Shown here: one piece after another, positions 7,293 to 15,958 of the stretch
How the letters are laid out: each line of letters begins with the position of its first letter
Position numbering within the stretch: position 1 is the first letter of the stretch
Assembly: GCA_026645575.1 (NCBI GenBank)
Contig: JAPKMW010000100.1
Span: 1 to 43,892, forward strand
DNA from: Caldilineaceae bacterium
GTDB lineage: Bacteria > Chloroflexota > Anaerolineae > Caldilineales > Caldilineaceae
Length of the DNA: 43,892 bases
Direction of reading: 5' to 3'
The notes under the pieces: model-generated
What the model was told of the DNA's origin: nothing
What the model saw: only the letters and a program-made list of their open reading frames with translations
Databases searched by the model: none
Made by a program: the position numbers and the translations under genes

Positions 7293-8588
7293 ATGGCAAG
7301 ATTCCTACTGCGCAGCATCGTTTCAACCGTGATTACCATGCTGGTCGTCTCGATCACCCTCTTTACGTTAATGGAAGTGGTTGGACGCAAAGTGTCCGTC
7401 CAGATTCTCGGCGTCTTTGCCACACCGGAGTCGCTGGCCTCCTATGACAACCAACTGGGGCTGGATTGGCCGGCCTGGCAACGCTATCTCGATTGGTTGG
7501 TAGGGAGTGATTGGCGCGCGACTACTGCTGTCGGTCATCCGGTGGTAACAGCCGTTGACCCGTCGTCGGGGGATCGCAATTGGTGGGCCGATGTCAATGG
7601 GCAATTGACCCGCTGGGAGATGCGCGCCGGCGAACTCTACGCCCTCCTGCGCCAGGAAGATGGCTCCACCGTCGAGCAACCGGCAGGTGATGTCTGGCAA
7701 CAAGCGGCCGATGGTCGCCAGATCTTTTGGGGGGTTGATCGCAAAAATAACGCCGCTATGTGGGCCAAAGATGATTCGGCCCAGGTCTTTGAATTGACCA
7801 AAGCCGGGCTGCGCGAGGTCGGCGACGGCCCGCGTGACTACATTCCCTTGCGCAAAGGGTTGGTACGCGGTGATCCGGGGATTTCGTTTCAATACCAACG
7901 GCCAGTGGCTTCCACCCTCTTCTCCCGTATCAATAACACCCTGGTTCTGGCCGGTTTTGCCTTTATTGTGGTCATGCCACTGGCGCTGCTGCTCGGCACG
8001 ATTGCCGGCGTAATGGCTGGTCGCTGGCCGGATCGGGTGATTTCGATCGGTGGTCTGGCGCTGACCGCCACACCGGAGTTTGTCACTGGCATCTTTTTGA
8101 TTATTATCTTTGGCGTCTGGCTGAAGTGGTTGCCACCCGTCTCCATCTTCCTCAGCGACAGCGATGTCTATAATCCGAAAAATATAGCCCTGCCGGTGAT
8201 TACCTTGACTGCCGTCGAGCTTGGGTATGTGGCCCGCATGATGCGCGCCAGTCTGGTGGAAGTGATGGATTCGCCCTATATTCGCACAGCAATTATCAAA
8301 GGGATGCCCTTCCGTCGCGTGGTGCTGCGTCACGCCCTGCGCAATGCCCTCATGGCGCCGATTACGGTGATCATGTTGCATGTCAATTGGCTGATCGGCG
8401 GCATTGTGGTGGTAGAGGTCATCTTTGGCTTTCCGGGACTGGGCAAGTATATCTATGAATCGGCGGTCTTTGGCGATTATAACGCCGTTGAAGCCGCGGC
8501 GATGTTTACGGTTTTTGTCGCTGTTGGCACTCGTCTACTGGGCGATCTGGCTTATACGTATTTGAATCCACGGATTCGCTATTCGTAA
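7293..8588 (+). CDS. ABC importer permease, DppB-like, with large external-loop insertion
   Basis: A 431-residue inner-membrane permease of the DppB/OppB family. TM1 lies at residues 3-30. The standard segments are RGDPGISFQYQRPVASTLF, then several membrane spans, and the EAA loop (RTAIIKGMPFRRVVLRHALR) that contacts the ATPase. Family members are usually about 310-340 residues. Here about 115 extra residues sit between YLDWLVG (near 70) and RGDPG (near 190), on the outer side after TM1; this insert is Trp- and Asp-rich. ATG 7293 is preferred over GTG 7281, because GGAG then lies 6 nt before the start. It is the second gene of the importer operon. Confidence 0.9.
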   Translation: MARFLLRSIVSTVITMLVVSITLFTLMEVVGRKVSVQILGVFATPESLASYDNQLGLDWPAWQRYLDWLVGSDWRATTAVGHPVVTAVDPSSGDRNWWADVNGQLTRWEMRAGELYALLRQEDGSTVEQPAGDVWQQAADGRQIFWGVDRKNNAAMWAKDDSAQVFELTKAGLREVGDGPRDYIPLRKGLVRGDPGISFQYQRPVASTLFSRINNTLVLAGFAFIVVMPLALLLGTIAGVMAGRWPDRVISIGGLALTATPEFVTGIFLIIIFGVWLKWLPPVSIFLSDSDVYNPKNIALPVITLTAVELGYVARMMRASLVEVMDSPYIRTAIIKGMPFRRVVLRHALRNALMAPITVIMLHVNWLIGGIVVVEVIFGFPGLGKYIYESAVFGDYNAVEAAAMFTVFVAVGTRLLGDLAYTYLNPRIRYS

Positions 8589-8597
8589 GGGAACTAT

Positions 8598-8689
8598 TTA
8601 CCCCTCCCTACCCCTCCCCTGCAAAGGGCGGGAACCGTTGCGCGCACGACGGTTCCTCCCCCAAGCTGAGGGAGGATAGATGGGGGTGA
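8598..8689. repeat. C-rich intergenic repeat, copy A
   Basis: A long imperfect hairpin between the two permease genes. The inner stem GGAACCGT (8631-8638) pairs with ACGGTTCC (8649-8656), and C-rich 5' sequence pairs with G-rich 3' sequence ending GGGGGTGA. The 3' arm, read on the minus strand, is about 85% identical by eye to the 5' arm of the element at 11791-11872, so the two are inverted relatives of one repeat family. Confidence 0.7.
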
Positions 8690-8728
8690 TTGACTCGTTG
8701 CTTTATAAGAACCAGTGAGGATCTCTTT

Positions 8729-9664
8729 ATGGCGGTAGCTTCCATGTCCAAAGGCGCGGGGCAATCGAGCGGGCGTTCGCCCGCTCGGTGGCGCCGGTGG
8801 TGGAGTAGTATCTCCATCATCTTTAATTCGCGCGTGGCGACCATCGGCCTTTGTATGGTTTTATTTTGGCTGCTTGTCGGGTTGGTCTCCTTTTTCTGGA
8901 CGCCTTTTGATCCCAACGCCACTGATTTTGCACAAAATCTGCCGCCCAATGGCGTCAACTGGCTCGGCACCGACTATCTGGGGCGCGACATTGTTTCGCG
9001 CTTAATGCAAGGCACGCAGGTTATTCTCTTAAAAACCCGTCTGCCCAATGACGCCGGTGTGCTTCCCGGCGGTGTGGCGATTTTAGGGGTGCTGGGCGCC
9101 TTGCTCTTTGGCGCGACCCTCGGCCTCAATGCCGGTTACCGCGGCGGCTGGTGGGATCAGATCATCATGCAGATATTAGATGCATTGATCGCCTTTCCGG
9201 TCATTGTCCTCTACCTGGTGATTGTGGCGGCGCTGGGGCGGAGCGATCTGGTGGTCATCATTGCCATCATGATCACCGGTGCGCCGGGCATTGCCCGGTT
9301 GACGCGCAGTATGACGCTCGACTTAAAAACGCGTGACTATGTGCGCGCTGCCGAAACACGGGGCGAAAGCGCCTGGTATATTATGCGCCGCGAAATTTTG
9401 CCCAATGCCCTTGGCCCCCTCATGGTCGATGCCATGTTGCGCGTTGGCTATGCCATCTTTGCCATCGGCACCCTTGGCTTCCTGGGCATTGGTCTGCCAC
9501 CACCCGACCCCGATTGGGGCGGCATGGTCAACGAAGCGCGCAAAAATATCTTTGTCAACCAGTGGGCGGTCATCTGGCCGGCCCTTGCTATCTCCTCGCT
9601 GGTGATCGGCCTCAACTTGCTGGCCGACGGCCTCAACGAAGAGACAACCCGCTACCAACGGTAA
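8729..9664 (+). CDS. ABC importer permease, DppC-like
   Basis: A 311-residue permease of the DppC/OppC family. Its features are a cytoplasmic basic N-terminus, TM1 near residues 40-60, the family's LGTDYLGRDIVSRLMQGTQV segment, four or five further spans, and the EAA loop RAAETRGESAWYIMRREILP near 215. ATG 8729 is chosen because GTGAGG precedes it by 8 nt; a TTG 39 nt upstream lacks such a site and would start inside the preceding repeat. It pairs with the DppB-like protein to form the membrane channel. The fused ATPase gene starts 8 nt after its stop. Confidence 0.92.
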   Translation: MAVASMSKGAGQSSGRSPARWRRWWSSISIIFNSRVATIGLCMVLFWLLVGLVSFFWTPFDPNATDFAQNLPPNGVNWLGTDYLGRDIVSRLMQGTQVILLKTRLPNDAGVLPGGVAILGVLGALLFGATLGLNAGYRGGWWDQIIMQILDALIAFPVIVLYLVIVAALGRSDLVVIIAIMITGAPGIARLTRSMTLDLKTRDYVRAAETRGESAWYIMRREILPNALGPLMVDAMLRVGYAIFAIGTLGFLGIGLPPPDPDWGGMVNEARKNIFVNQWAVIWPALAISSLVIGLNLLADGLNEETTRYQR

Positions 9665-9672
9665 AGTAAACT

Positions 9673-11772
9673 ATGTCATCATCACCCGTTCTCAAAGTCG
9701 AAAATCTGGCCGTTGCCTACAAAGTGCGTGGCGGCGAAGTCGAGGCTGTGCAAAATGTCTCCTTTGAAATCCACCGCGGCGAGTCGTTGGGGATTGTGGG
9801 GGAGTCCGGCTGTGGCAAGAGTACCGTGGCCTGGTCGATTGTGAACTTTTTGGGGCGCAACGGCTATGTCAAGCGGGGCAACATCAAGTTTATGGGCCAG
9901 GAACTGGTGGGCAAAAGCGGCGAAGAACTACGCCAGTTGCGCGGCGACCAGATTGCCATGGTCTACCAAGACCCGATGCAAGCGCTCAACCCTTCCATGC
10001 GCCTGGGCGACCAGATGAAAGAGGTGCTGACCGTCCACCGTGGTAGCACCGAGCAGGAAGCCGAGCGCCTCTCTATGGCGATGTTGGAACGGGTCTACAT
10101 GCCCGATCCGGCCAATGTCATGAAACGCTTTCCGCACCAGATTTCCGGTGGTCAGCAGCAACGCGTGGTCATTGCCATGGCGCTGCTCAACAACCCGGCG
10201 CTCTTGATCATGGATGAACCGACCACGGCGCTCGATGTCACCGTCGAAGCGGCTGTGCTCGACCTGATTGCCGAGTTGCGTCGCGACTTTGATACGGCCA
10301 TCATGTTCATCAGCCACAACCTGGGCGTTGTCGCTCGTGTCTGTAACGAGGTGGCGGTGATGTATGCCGGCGAGATGGTGGAACGGGCCAAGGTGCATGA
10401 TCTCTTTGCCCAGCCCCAGCATCCTTACACCCAAGGGCTGATGCGCTGCGTCCCCAAGTTGGGCCAGGATAAGAGTAGCGCCATGCTCTATCCGATTCCC
10501 GGTCGTGTGCCGCCGCCCAACAACCGCCCGACCGGCTGTGTCTTTGGCCCCCGTTGTGATTATGCCAAGGATCGCTGTAAACAGGAGCGACCGCAACTGC
10601 GCAAAATTGATGATGGCGCGACTTGGGTACGCTGCCACTTTGCTGAAGAGATCGATCCAGCCCACTGGGTGCCATCCGAAGAGCTAGCTGCTTCTGTTTC
10701 AACTAAGGCAACCGCCAATGGCGCTACCACTGACGCTGCCAAGCCGTTGTTGGTGGTGCAAGACCTGAAAAAGTATTATCCGGTGCAGGGCAGTTCGCTG
10801 CTCGATCTGGTCGGGTTGGGCAAGAAGCGCTTTGTCAAGGCGGTGGAGAATGCCAGTTTTACCGTCCCCAAAGGCAGTACGCTGGGCATTGTCGGCGAAT
10901 CGGGCTGTGGCAAGAGTACGTTGGTCAAGACCATCATCGGGTTGGAGAACAGCACCAGCGGCAAAGCCGAGTTTATGGGCTTTGACATTACCGGCGACCT
11001 CTCGCAACGCAATGTTACCCTGATCCAAGAGTTACAGATGGTCTTCCAAAATCCCGATTCGACCATGAACCCGGCCTATCCCATCGGCCAGCAGATCGCC
11101 CGCCCCATGATTCGCTTTGGCACCGTGCCGCGCGAACGGGTCCACGACGAAGTGATCAAACTCTTGCAAGCCGTGCGGCTCAACGAAAATTATTATGACC
11201 GCCTGCCCCGTCAATTGAGTGGCGGTGAGAAGCAGCGCGTCGGCATTGCCCGCGCCCTGGCTAGTCGGCCCGATCTGGTGCTTTGCGATGAGCCGGTGAG
11301 CGCGCTCGATGTCTCGGTGCAGGCGGCGATCCTCAACTTGTTGCTCGACGTGCAACAAGAGTACAATACCACCATGATCTTCATTGCCCATGATCTGAGC
11401 GTGGTGCGTTTTTTCTCGGATAATGTGGCGGTGATGTATCTAGGCCAGGTGATGGAGATCGGGCCGGCGGATGCCATCTATGCCCCGCCCTATCACCCCT
11501 ACACCGAGGCGTTGCTCTCTGCCGTGCCGATCCCCGACCCGACGGCCAAACAGGCGCGTATTCGCTTACAAGGAACCGTGCCGAGCGCGTTGAACCCGCC
11601 TAGCGGTTGCCGCTTCCATACGCGCTGTCCGCGACGTCAACTATTGCCAGAGGGGGGGAAGATTTGCACCACCGAAACCCCACCCTGGCGCGAAGCGGGT
11701 GATGGACATAAAATTTTCTGTCACATTCCATTGGAAACGTTGCGCAATTTTGAAGCAGTCGTTCAAGAATAA
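9673..11772 (+). CDS. Fused double ABC ATPase (DppD-DppF in one chain)
   Basis: A 699-residue protein with two complete peptide-importer ATPase domains joined by a short linker. The first has Walker A GESGCGKST at residues 43-51, signature ISGGQQQRV near 158 and Walker B LLIMDEPTTALD near 178. The second repeats these as GESGCGKST near 412, LSGGEKQRV near 515 and LVLCDEPVSALD near 537. Both halves end in the oligopeptide ATPase C-terminal region with Cys motifs (GCVFGPRCDYAKDRC; GCRFHTRCPRRQ), which can bind an iron-sulfur cluster in some family members. All catalytic motifs look intact in both halves. The second importer in this window instead uses two separate genes. The upstream gene ends 8 nt before it, with no strong ribosome binding site, so coupled translation is likely. 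Confidence 0.95.
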   Translation: MSSSPVLKVENLAVAYKVRGGEVEAVQNVSFEIHRGESLGIVGESGCGKSTVAWSIVNFLGRNGYVKRGNIKFMGQELVGKSGEELRQLRGDQIAMVYQDPMQALNPSMRLGDQMKEVLTVHRGSTEQEAERLSMAMLERVYMPDPANVMKRFPHQISGGQQQRVVIAMALLNNPALLIMDEPTTALDVTVEAAVLDLIAELRRDFDTAIMFISHNLGVVARVCNEVAVMYAGEMVERAKVHDLFAQPQHPYTQGLMRCVPKLGQDKSSAMLYPIPGRVPPPNNRPTGCVFGPRCDYAKDRCKQERPQLRKIDDGATWVRCHFAEEIDPAHWVPSEELAASVSTKATANGATTDAAKPLLVVQDLKKYYPVQGSSLLDLVGLGKKRFVKAVENASFTVPKGSTLGIVGESGCGKSTLVKTIIGLENSTSGKAEFMGFDITGDLSQRNVTLIQELQMVFQNPDSTMNPAYPIGQQIARPMIRFGTVPRERVHDEVIKLLQAVRLNENYYDRLPRQLSGGEKQRVGIARALASRPDLVLCDEPVSALDVSVQAAILNLLLDVQQEYNTTMIFIAHDLSVVRFFSDNVAVMYLGQVMEIGPADAIYAPPYHPYTEALLSAVPIPDPTAKQARIRLQGTVPSALNPPSGCRFHTRCPRRQLLPEGGKICTTETPPWREAGDGHKIFCHIPLETLRNFEAVVQE

Positions 11773-11790
11773 ACTTTTGTGTCGATTCAG

Positions 11791-11872
11791 TCACCCCCTC
11801 CTACCCTCCCCCAGCTTGGGGGAGGAACAGTTGTGCGCCTAATAGGCTCCTCCCCAGCCTGGGAAGGGGTGA
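11791..11872. repeat. C-rich intergenic repeat, copy B
   Basis: A hairpin-rich element between the ATPase and CBS genes. It contains a strong local stem, CTCCCCCA pairing with TGGGGGAG, inside a wider pairing of TCACCCC (5' end) with GGGGTGA (3' end). It is the inverted relative of the element at 8598-8689. It may act as an mRNA stabiliser or weak terminator at the end of the importer operon. Confidence 0.7.
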
Positions 11873-11920
11873 ATAGCTACAACTGCCTACGGACCACCCC
11901 AGCAATAAGAGGAGAGACCT

Positions 11921-12580
11921 ATGCTCATTCGTGATTGTATGACCCGCCACCCGATCTTAGCACCGCTCTCCTTGCGTGCATCCGAAGCGCAAGCGTTGAT
12001 GGCGGAAAACAATATTCGCCATTTGCCCATTGTTGGCGACGGGAAGCGGTTGGCCGGCTTGATCACACGCGAGCGCCTGGCGGTCAAGGCCGATATGTTG
12101 GGTAGCCTCAATGTTTGGGAGATCTCCCGCTTTTTGTCCGACCAACGGGTGCGCGACTTGATGGTCAAGGCCAAAGAGGTGATCACTATCACGCCAGAGC
12201 GCACGGTGGAACGGGCCGCTGCCATGATGACTGAACATAAAATTGGTTGCCTTCCCGTCGTGGAAGATGGCGACTTGGTCGTCGGCATTGTCACCGAAAA
12301 CGACCTGTTGCGCAGCTATCAAGAGATGTTGGGGCTACCGAGCGAGGGTGTGCGTGTGACTGTGCGAATGCCCAACCGCCACGGCGAATTTGTCCGGTTG
12401 ATGGCCGTTTTGGTCGAGCAGAATTGGGGCGTCATGGGGATCGGCACCTTCCCGACGCGCCGCGATGCCAACACCTATGATGCCGTCATCAAGATTCCCA
12501 ATGTCACCATTGCGGAAGTCCAGGAAGCCTTGGCTGGTATTCCAAACCAGACCATTGTCGATATCCGCGCTGCTGTGTAA
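11921..12580 (+). CDS. CBS-pair protein with C-terminal ACT domain
   Basis: A 219-residue cytoplasmic protein. Two CBS motifs fill residues 1-135: MTRHPILAPLSLRASEAQALM with NIRHLPIVGDGKRLAGLITR, then VITITPERTVERAAAMM with IGCLPVVEDGDLVVGIVTEND. CBS pairs bind adenosyl ligands such as AMP, ATP or S-adenosylmethionine. Residues 145-219 (VRVTVRMPNRHGEFVRLMAV and on) form an ACT-type domain that commonly binds amino acids. AAGAGGAG lies 6 nt before the ATG. No enzyme domain is attached, so it is a free-standing sensor or regulator with unknown target. It lies downstream of the importer operon but is separated by a 148-nt repeat-bearing spacer. Confidence 0.88.
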   Translation: MLIRDCMTRHPILAPLSLRASEAQALMAENNIRHLPIVGDGKRLAGLITRERLAVKADMLGSLNVWEISRFLSDQRVRDLMVKAKEVITITPERTVERAAAMMTEHKIGCLPVVEDGDLVVGIVTENDLLRSYQEMLGLPSEGVRVTVRMPNRHGEFVRLMAVLVEQNWGVMGIGTFPTRRDANTYDAVIKIPNVTIAEVQEALAGIPNQTIVDIRAAV

Positions 12581-12610
12581 TGGTTACCTTGCACCGTGGC
12601 GGACAACCTA

Positions 12611-12667
12611 GGGGTGCGGATTCAGGAAACGCGGATTGTCTACCTGCTCGACAATAATCCGCGCCCC
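12611..12667. terminator. Stem-loop between convergent genes
   Basis: GGGGTGCGGATT (12611-12622) pairs with AATCCGCGCCCC (12656-12667), apart from one G-T pair, across a 33-nt loop. It sits between the convergent CBS-ACT and SARP-type genes and touches the stop of the latter. No clear T-run follows on either strand, so the terminator role is tentative. Confidence 0.4.
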
Positions 12668-14604
12668 TACCCTTTTCCTTGTACAAAGAGGCGAACGAGG
12701 CGTGGGAGTTCATACAGCCCAGCCCCTTTGCTCCGCACCCAAGATTTGTTGACCAAGGCGATCAAAAATTCTGGTGAACTGCCGGTGTGGACAACCGCAT
12801 CGTGACGGGTAAAGGCGTTGGGAAAACTGGTCAGCGCAGTTAAGATCGCCTGCTCCTGCTGGCTAAGCAAGCTCCAGCCCTCTTCCAGCACGGTTATCAT
12901 GCTGCGCTGTCCTGGATTGTCGCTCCGATAGGCCGCCTGTAAAATCGCCAAACTACGCTCTAGTTGCTCTGCAATTTCCTGCCAGCTATAATGCAAGGCA
13001 AGGGCCGCGGCTTGCGTGAGCGCCAGTGGATTGCCCTCGACCAAACGACAGATATGTAAGATCGTTCGTAGACACTCTACGGACAAGCAAATTCGCGGGT
13101 TTTGCCGTTGTAGCACATGTAAGAAGAGTTGCAACGCCGGCGCTTTCTGACTGATTAGCGACGGTGCTAGGTGGTCAGTACGCTCGCTGGCTGATGCGTT
13201 TTGCCACTCGGCCAAAAGCAAGGTTTCGTCCATTGCCGCTGGTAGTGTCAACCCTTCGACGGGCAGAATCACTTCGCCCGGCAACTGTAACGCTCCACGG
13301 GCGGTGACAAGTACTTTACACTGCGGTGCTTCTTGCAATAATTCGGCGATAAAGGTCGCACCGGCGATCAGATGATCAAAGTTGTCGAACACCAGCAAGA
13401 GCGACTGGTCATGGAGATAGGCGCCAAGCTGCTGACTAAGGGTATCGGTCGTGGTGGGCAGAAAACCAATGGCTTGGGCCAGCGCCAACGCCAGTGTCTG
13501 GGTTGCGTTTGTTTGCCTGTTCTGAACGGCTGCACGATCCTCCTCTATTATCGCCTGCCTTTGCCCAGTCGGTAACGGTACAAAAATCGGTTGCATGTCC
13601 ATCGGGATCATCTTCTGATCAAGCAAAGCCAGCGCCAAATGGGTTTTCCCAATGCCGCCCATGCCCACCAATGTCACCAGACGCACCGTTGGATTTGTCA
13701 AATAGGCTTGTAATTGATGAAGACTTTCTGCACGGCCCAGCAATGGCGTTAATGGTTTGGGAATCTGTTTCAACGGTAAGTTACCGAGCCTGTTGTCATG
13801 CACCACTGTTGATTTAACAGAAATCAGGGCTGGGGTAGCGCCGGTGCGAATTTGCTGATAAAGCTGTACCAGATGGCTTTCCGGTTCAAGCGCCAGTTCT
13901 TTTTTCAAGTGAGCGCGGTAGTACTGGAAGTGTTGGATCGCTTCTTCGCTTCGCCCCATTTGCGCCAGCAGGCGTAGACTCAGTTCTTGTACTTCTTCAT
14001 CAAGCGGGTCTAATTCAAACAAACGCTTGGTGTAACTAAGTGCTTCCTCATAGCGCCCCTTGGTTTTGCTCTCCTCCGCCAATACTTTGAGTGCGTCGAT
14101 TGCCTGTTGATGTAACCGTTGTTGCTCCTGCTCGACCCAGGCGCCAAAGACGCGACTTTTGGGTGGCTTCAAATCGCCCAAAAAATCACCCTGATAGAGT
14201 TGCAGACCGCGCTGTAAGCGTGGTGTTTCAATAATGGCGCTTTTCCCTGTCGCCTGTGATTTTTGCTCCAGCGGTTGCATCTGCCATTGAAATTCATGCA
14301 CATCCAACCAATACTTCAGATCTTGATGCAGACCAACTTCCTCCAGATTGACAACAATGAATGAGACGAGGTTGCGGCGCGTATCCAGCAAAAGTTTCCG
14401 CAAATTGCCGTGGGCGCGCTGGGAACTTTCCTCCGGCCAAAATAGGTGGCAGAGGTGAGTGCGGCTGACTTTAACCCTTTGGTAAGCCAGGTAGATCAAA
14501 AGCGTTGCCTCGCGTGGGGGAATGGCTAACGGCTTGCCTGTGTTGCGCCAGTTGATGGTAACATGGCCAAGGGTGCGAATCTCTAACATCTCATTGTTTT
14601 GCAT
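12667..14604 (-). CDS. SARP/AfsR-type transcription regulator with BTAD and NTPase domain
   Basis: A 645-residue regulator. Residues about 5-95 form an OmpR-like winged helix (IRTLGHVTINWR; HLCHLFWPEESSQRAHGNLR). Residues about 105-255 form the bacterial transcriptional activator domain (YQGDFLGDLKPPKSRVF; LFELDPLDEEVQELSLRLLA). From about 285 an NB-ARC/AAA-type NTPase follows, with Walker A VGMGGIGKTHLALAL and Walker B SLLLVFDNFDHLI. Relatives often continue into long TPR arrays; this one stops soon after the NTPase, so it is a short form. ATG 14604 is preferred over TTG 14616. Upstream lie 11-nt direct repeats that match how SARP proteins bind DNA, suggesting autoregulation and possibly control of the divergent secreted-protein genes. 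Confidence 0.85.
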   Translation of the reverse strand: MQNNEMLEIRTLGHVTINWRNTGKPLAIPPREATLLIYLAYQRVKVSRTHLCHLFWPEESSQRAHGNLRKLLLDTRRNLVSFIVVNLEEVGLHQDLKYWLDVHEFQWQMQPLEQKSQATGKSAIIETPRLQRGLQLYQGDFLGDLKPPKSRVFGAWVEQEQQRLHQQAIDALKVLAEESKTKGRYEEALSYTKRLFELDPLDEEVQELSLRLLAQMGRSEEAIQHFQYYRAHLKKELALEPESHLVQLYQQIRTGATPALISVKSTVVHDNRLGNLPLKQIPKPLTPLLGRAESLHQLQAYLTNPTVRLVTLVGMGGIGKTHLALALLDQKMIPMDMQPIFVPLPTGQRQAIIEEDRAAVQNRQTNATQTLALALAQAIGFLPTTTDTLSQQLGAYLHDQSLLLVFDNFDHLIAGATFIAELLQEAPQCKVLVTARGALQLPGEVILPVEGLTLPAAMDETLLLAEWQNASASERTDHLAPSLISQKAPALQLFLHVLQRQNPRICLSVECLRTILHICRLVEGNPLALTQAAALALHYSWQEIAEQLERSLAILQAAYRSDNPGQRSMITVLEEGWSLLSQQEQAILTALTSFPNAFTRHDAVVHTGSSPEFLIALVNKSWVRSKGAGLYELPRLVRLFVQGKG

Positions 14605-14628
14605 AAAAGGACGCAATTCTGCCTACCT

Positions 14629-14697
14629 TGTATAGGAAATACGGTACAGCCACAATACAGTCTCAATACAGTCTCAATATAGTAACAGTACCAGATT
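14629..14697 (-). promoter_or_regulatory. SARP-type operator: tandem 11-nt repeats at the regulator promoter
   Basis: TACAG-like cores recur exactly every 11 nt: TACAG at 14645, 14656 and 14667, TATAG at 14678 and TACCAG at 14689. The two central units AATACAGTCTC are identical. SARP regulators are known to bind direct repeats of about 7 nt spaced 11 nt apart, which places each copy on the same face of the helix. On the minus strand a possible -10 box TATACA lies at 14634-14629, so the repeats overlap the -35 region, as in known SARP promoters. The adjacent gene encodes exactly such a regulator. Confidence 0.7.
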
Positions 14698-15089
14698 ATC
14701 GACAATGTTACTGGATTTTAGTGGAAAACATGTTTCAATTTTCTGACAATCTGGCGTTACCATTGCGAACCAGTCCAACGTAAAGTGAATATTCCATTGC
14801 CTAAACCGCTGCTTGTTTTTACTCTGGTGTTTGCTACGCTTTCTTTCCCTTACCTGAACCCAATTCTTACCATTAATTAACGCTTTCGCTGCACCGTTAC
14901 CAGACGGCGCCACGCGTTACCATTGCATAGCCATGCTAAGGGCGATGCGCTTCCTTAGACTGACTTTTGTAACGCCCCCTATGCTATTGTGCGGTTGCGT
15001 TTTTGATCGGTGACTGTTCAATCAAAAACTTAGGTTTTCACTACAGATTCACAATAACTTACCCCAAAAAAGCCTGGTTTCTTTACTTA
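14698..15089. other. Remainder of divergent spacer with GTTACCATT direct repeats
   Basis: No convincing gene is seen here. GCGTTACCATTGC occurs at 14754-14766 and again at 14914-14926, and a related TTACCATTAA lies near 14866. These may be binding sites for a factor acting on the plus-strand secreted-protein gene, but no regulator is identified. A small minus-strand reading frame across 14674-14913 lacks a ribosome binding site and recognisable content. Confidence 0.35.
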
Positions 15090-15956
15090 ATGGATGGGTA
15101 CATGATATTTCACAATCGCTTCCAACGTTTCTTTTGGCTCCTCGTCGGCTGCGGGATTGGCTTACTGCTCTTGTGGGGCAAAGGCGGGCCAGCGTCGATT
15201 CGTGCGCAAGACACGACGGAAAACGATGAACAAAAAGTGTTTCTCCCCTATTTTTCTTCTGGTCGTACTGCGCCGCCTACTGTCATTATTGAAGATGATG
15301 GCCATACTCATCATCACCAACCTCTATCCAACGCCTGGCCCCCTCAGCCCGAAGGGATTGACCAGGTGGTTTGGTTTTCCAATGCGCCTTCGGCAGAGGT
15401 AATTGCGGCGGAGAATGGACTCAAAGCGGCTGCACAACAGACCCTGAATGCGGCTGCCGTTCAAGCCGCACTGGGGGAACGCTTTGTCCAAAGCGCCAGC
15501 GCCTATACGGATGACAAACAGGCGCTCTATGCTGCGCAGAGGCTAGGGCAGCGCGCCCCGACAACGGCGCGTGTGACTTATTTTAGCTATAGCCGCAATG
15601 CAACGGTGGAAGTTTTGGTGCAAGATGGCGCCGTGATCGATGTCAAGAGCATACCCGCCGCCGTCTACCAACCGGAACCGACCAACGGCGAGAAGCAACG
15701 TGCCATCGACCTGGCGCGCGCCTATTTTATGGAGCAAGGCTTTGACCGGGTGCAACAACTGCAAGGCTATGTTATTCAAGCTTATCAACCAGAAGGCGCT
15801 ACCGGTTTTTATGAAAACCGGGTTCTTTATGTCACCTTTCATGCGGGGCTGGATGAGCGCCCTGAATTTGTGGCTTGGGCGGATTTAACCCACGAAACCA
15901 TCAGCAAAGCCTTCCAGGATCAATATCAGGTCACGCCAATCGAGGAGGCTCAGTAA
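15090..15956 (+). CDS. Secreted protein resembling copper amine oxidase N-terminal (N2/N3) domains
   Basis: A 288-residue secreted protein with a hydrophobic signal segment (FFWLLVGCGIGLLLLW) and likely cleavage before QDTTEND. The mature start carries KVFLPYF, an LPxx motif shared with other secreted proteins here, and then a His cluster GHTHHHQP that could bind metal. Residues about 100-280 resemble the small alpha/beta N2 and N3 domains that precede the catalytic domain of copper amine oxidases: VTYFSYSRNATVEVLVQDGA, a helix with AIDLARAYFMEQGFDRVQQL, then VLYVTFHAG and EFVAWADLTHETI. The likeness is by pattern only. ATG 15090 or 15102 could be the start. The next gene, beginning 2 nt after its stop, encodes the matching catalytic-like domain, so the two likely form one split enzyme. 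Confidence 0.6.
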   Translation: MDGYMIFHNRFQRFFWLLVGCGIGLLLLWGKGGPASIRAQDTTENDEQKVFLPYFSSGRTAPPTVIIEDDGHTHHHQPLSNAWPPQPEGIDQVVWFSNAPSAEVIAAENGLKAAAQQTLNAAAVQAALGERFVQSASAYTDDKQALYAAQRLGQRAPTTARVTYFSYSRNATVEVLVQDGAVIDVKSIPAAVYQPEPTNGEKQRAIDLARAYFMEQGFDRVQQLQGYVIQAYQPEGATGFYENRVLYVTFHAGLDERPEFVAWADLTHETISKAFQDQYQVTPIEEAQ

Positions 15957-15958
15957 CC

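Noticed and set aside
7368..8381. A 337-codon minus-strand frame across the DppB-like permease
   Set aside because: Antisense shadow of a well-supported permease, with no ribosome binding site and His/Gln-rich content without family match.
14674..14913. A 79-codon minus-strand frame upstream of the SARP-type regulator
   Set aside because: No ribosome binding site and no recognisable content; it overlaps the operator repeats.
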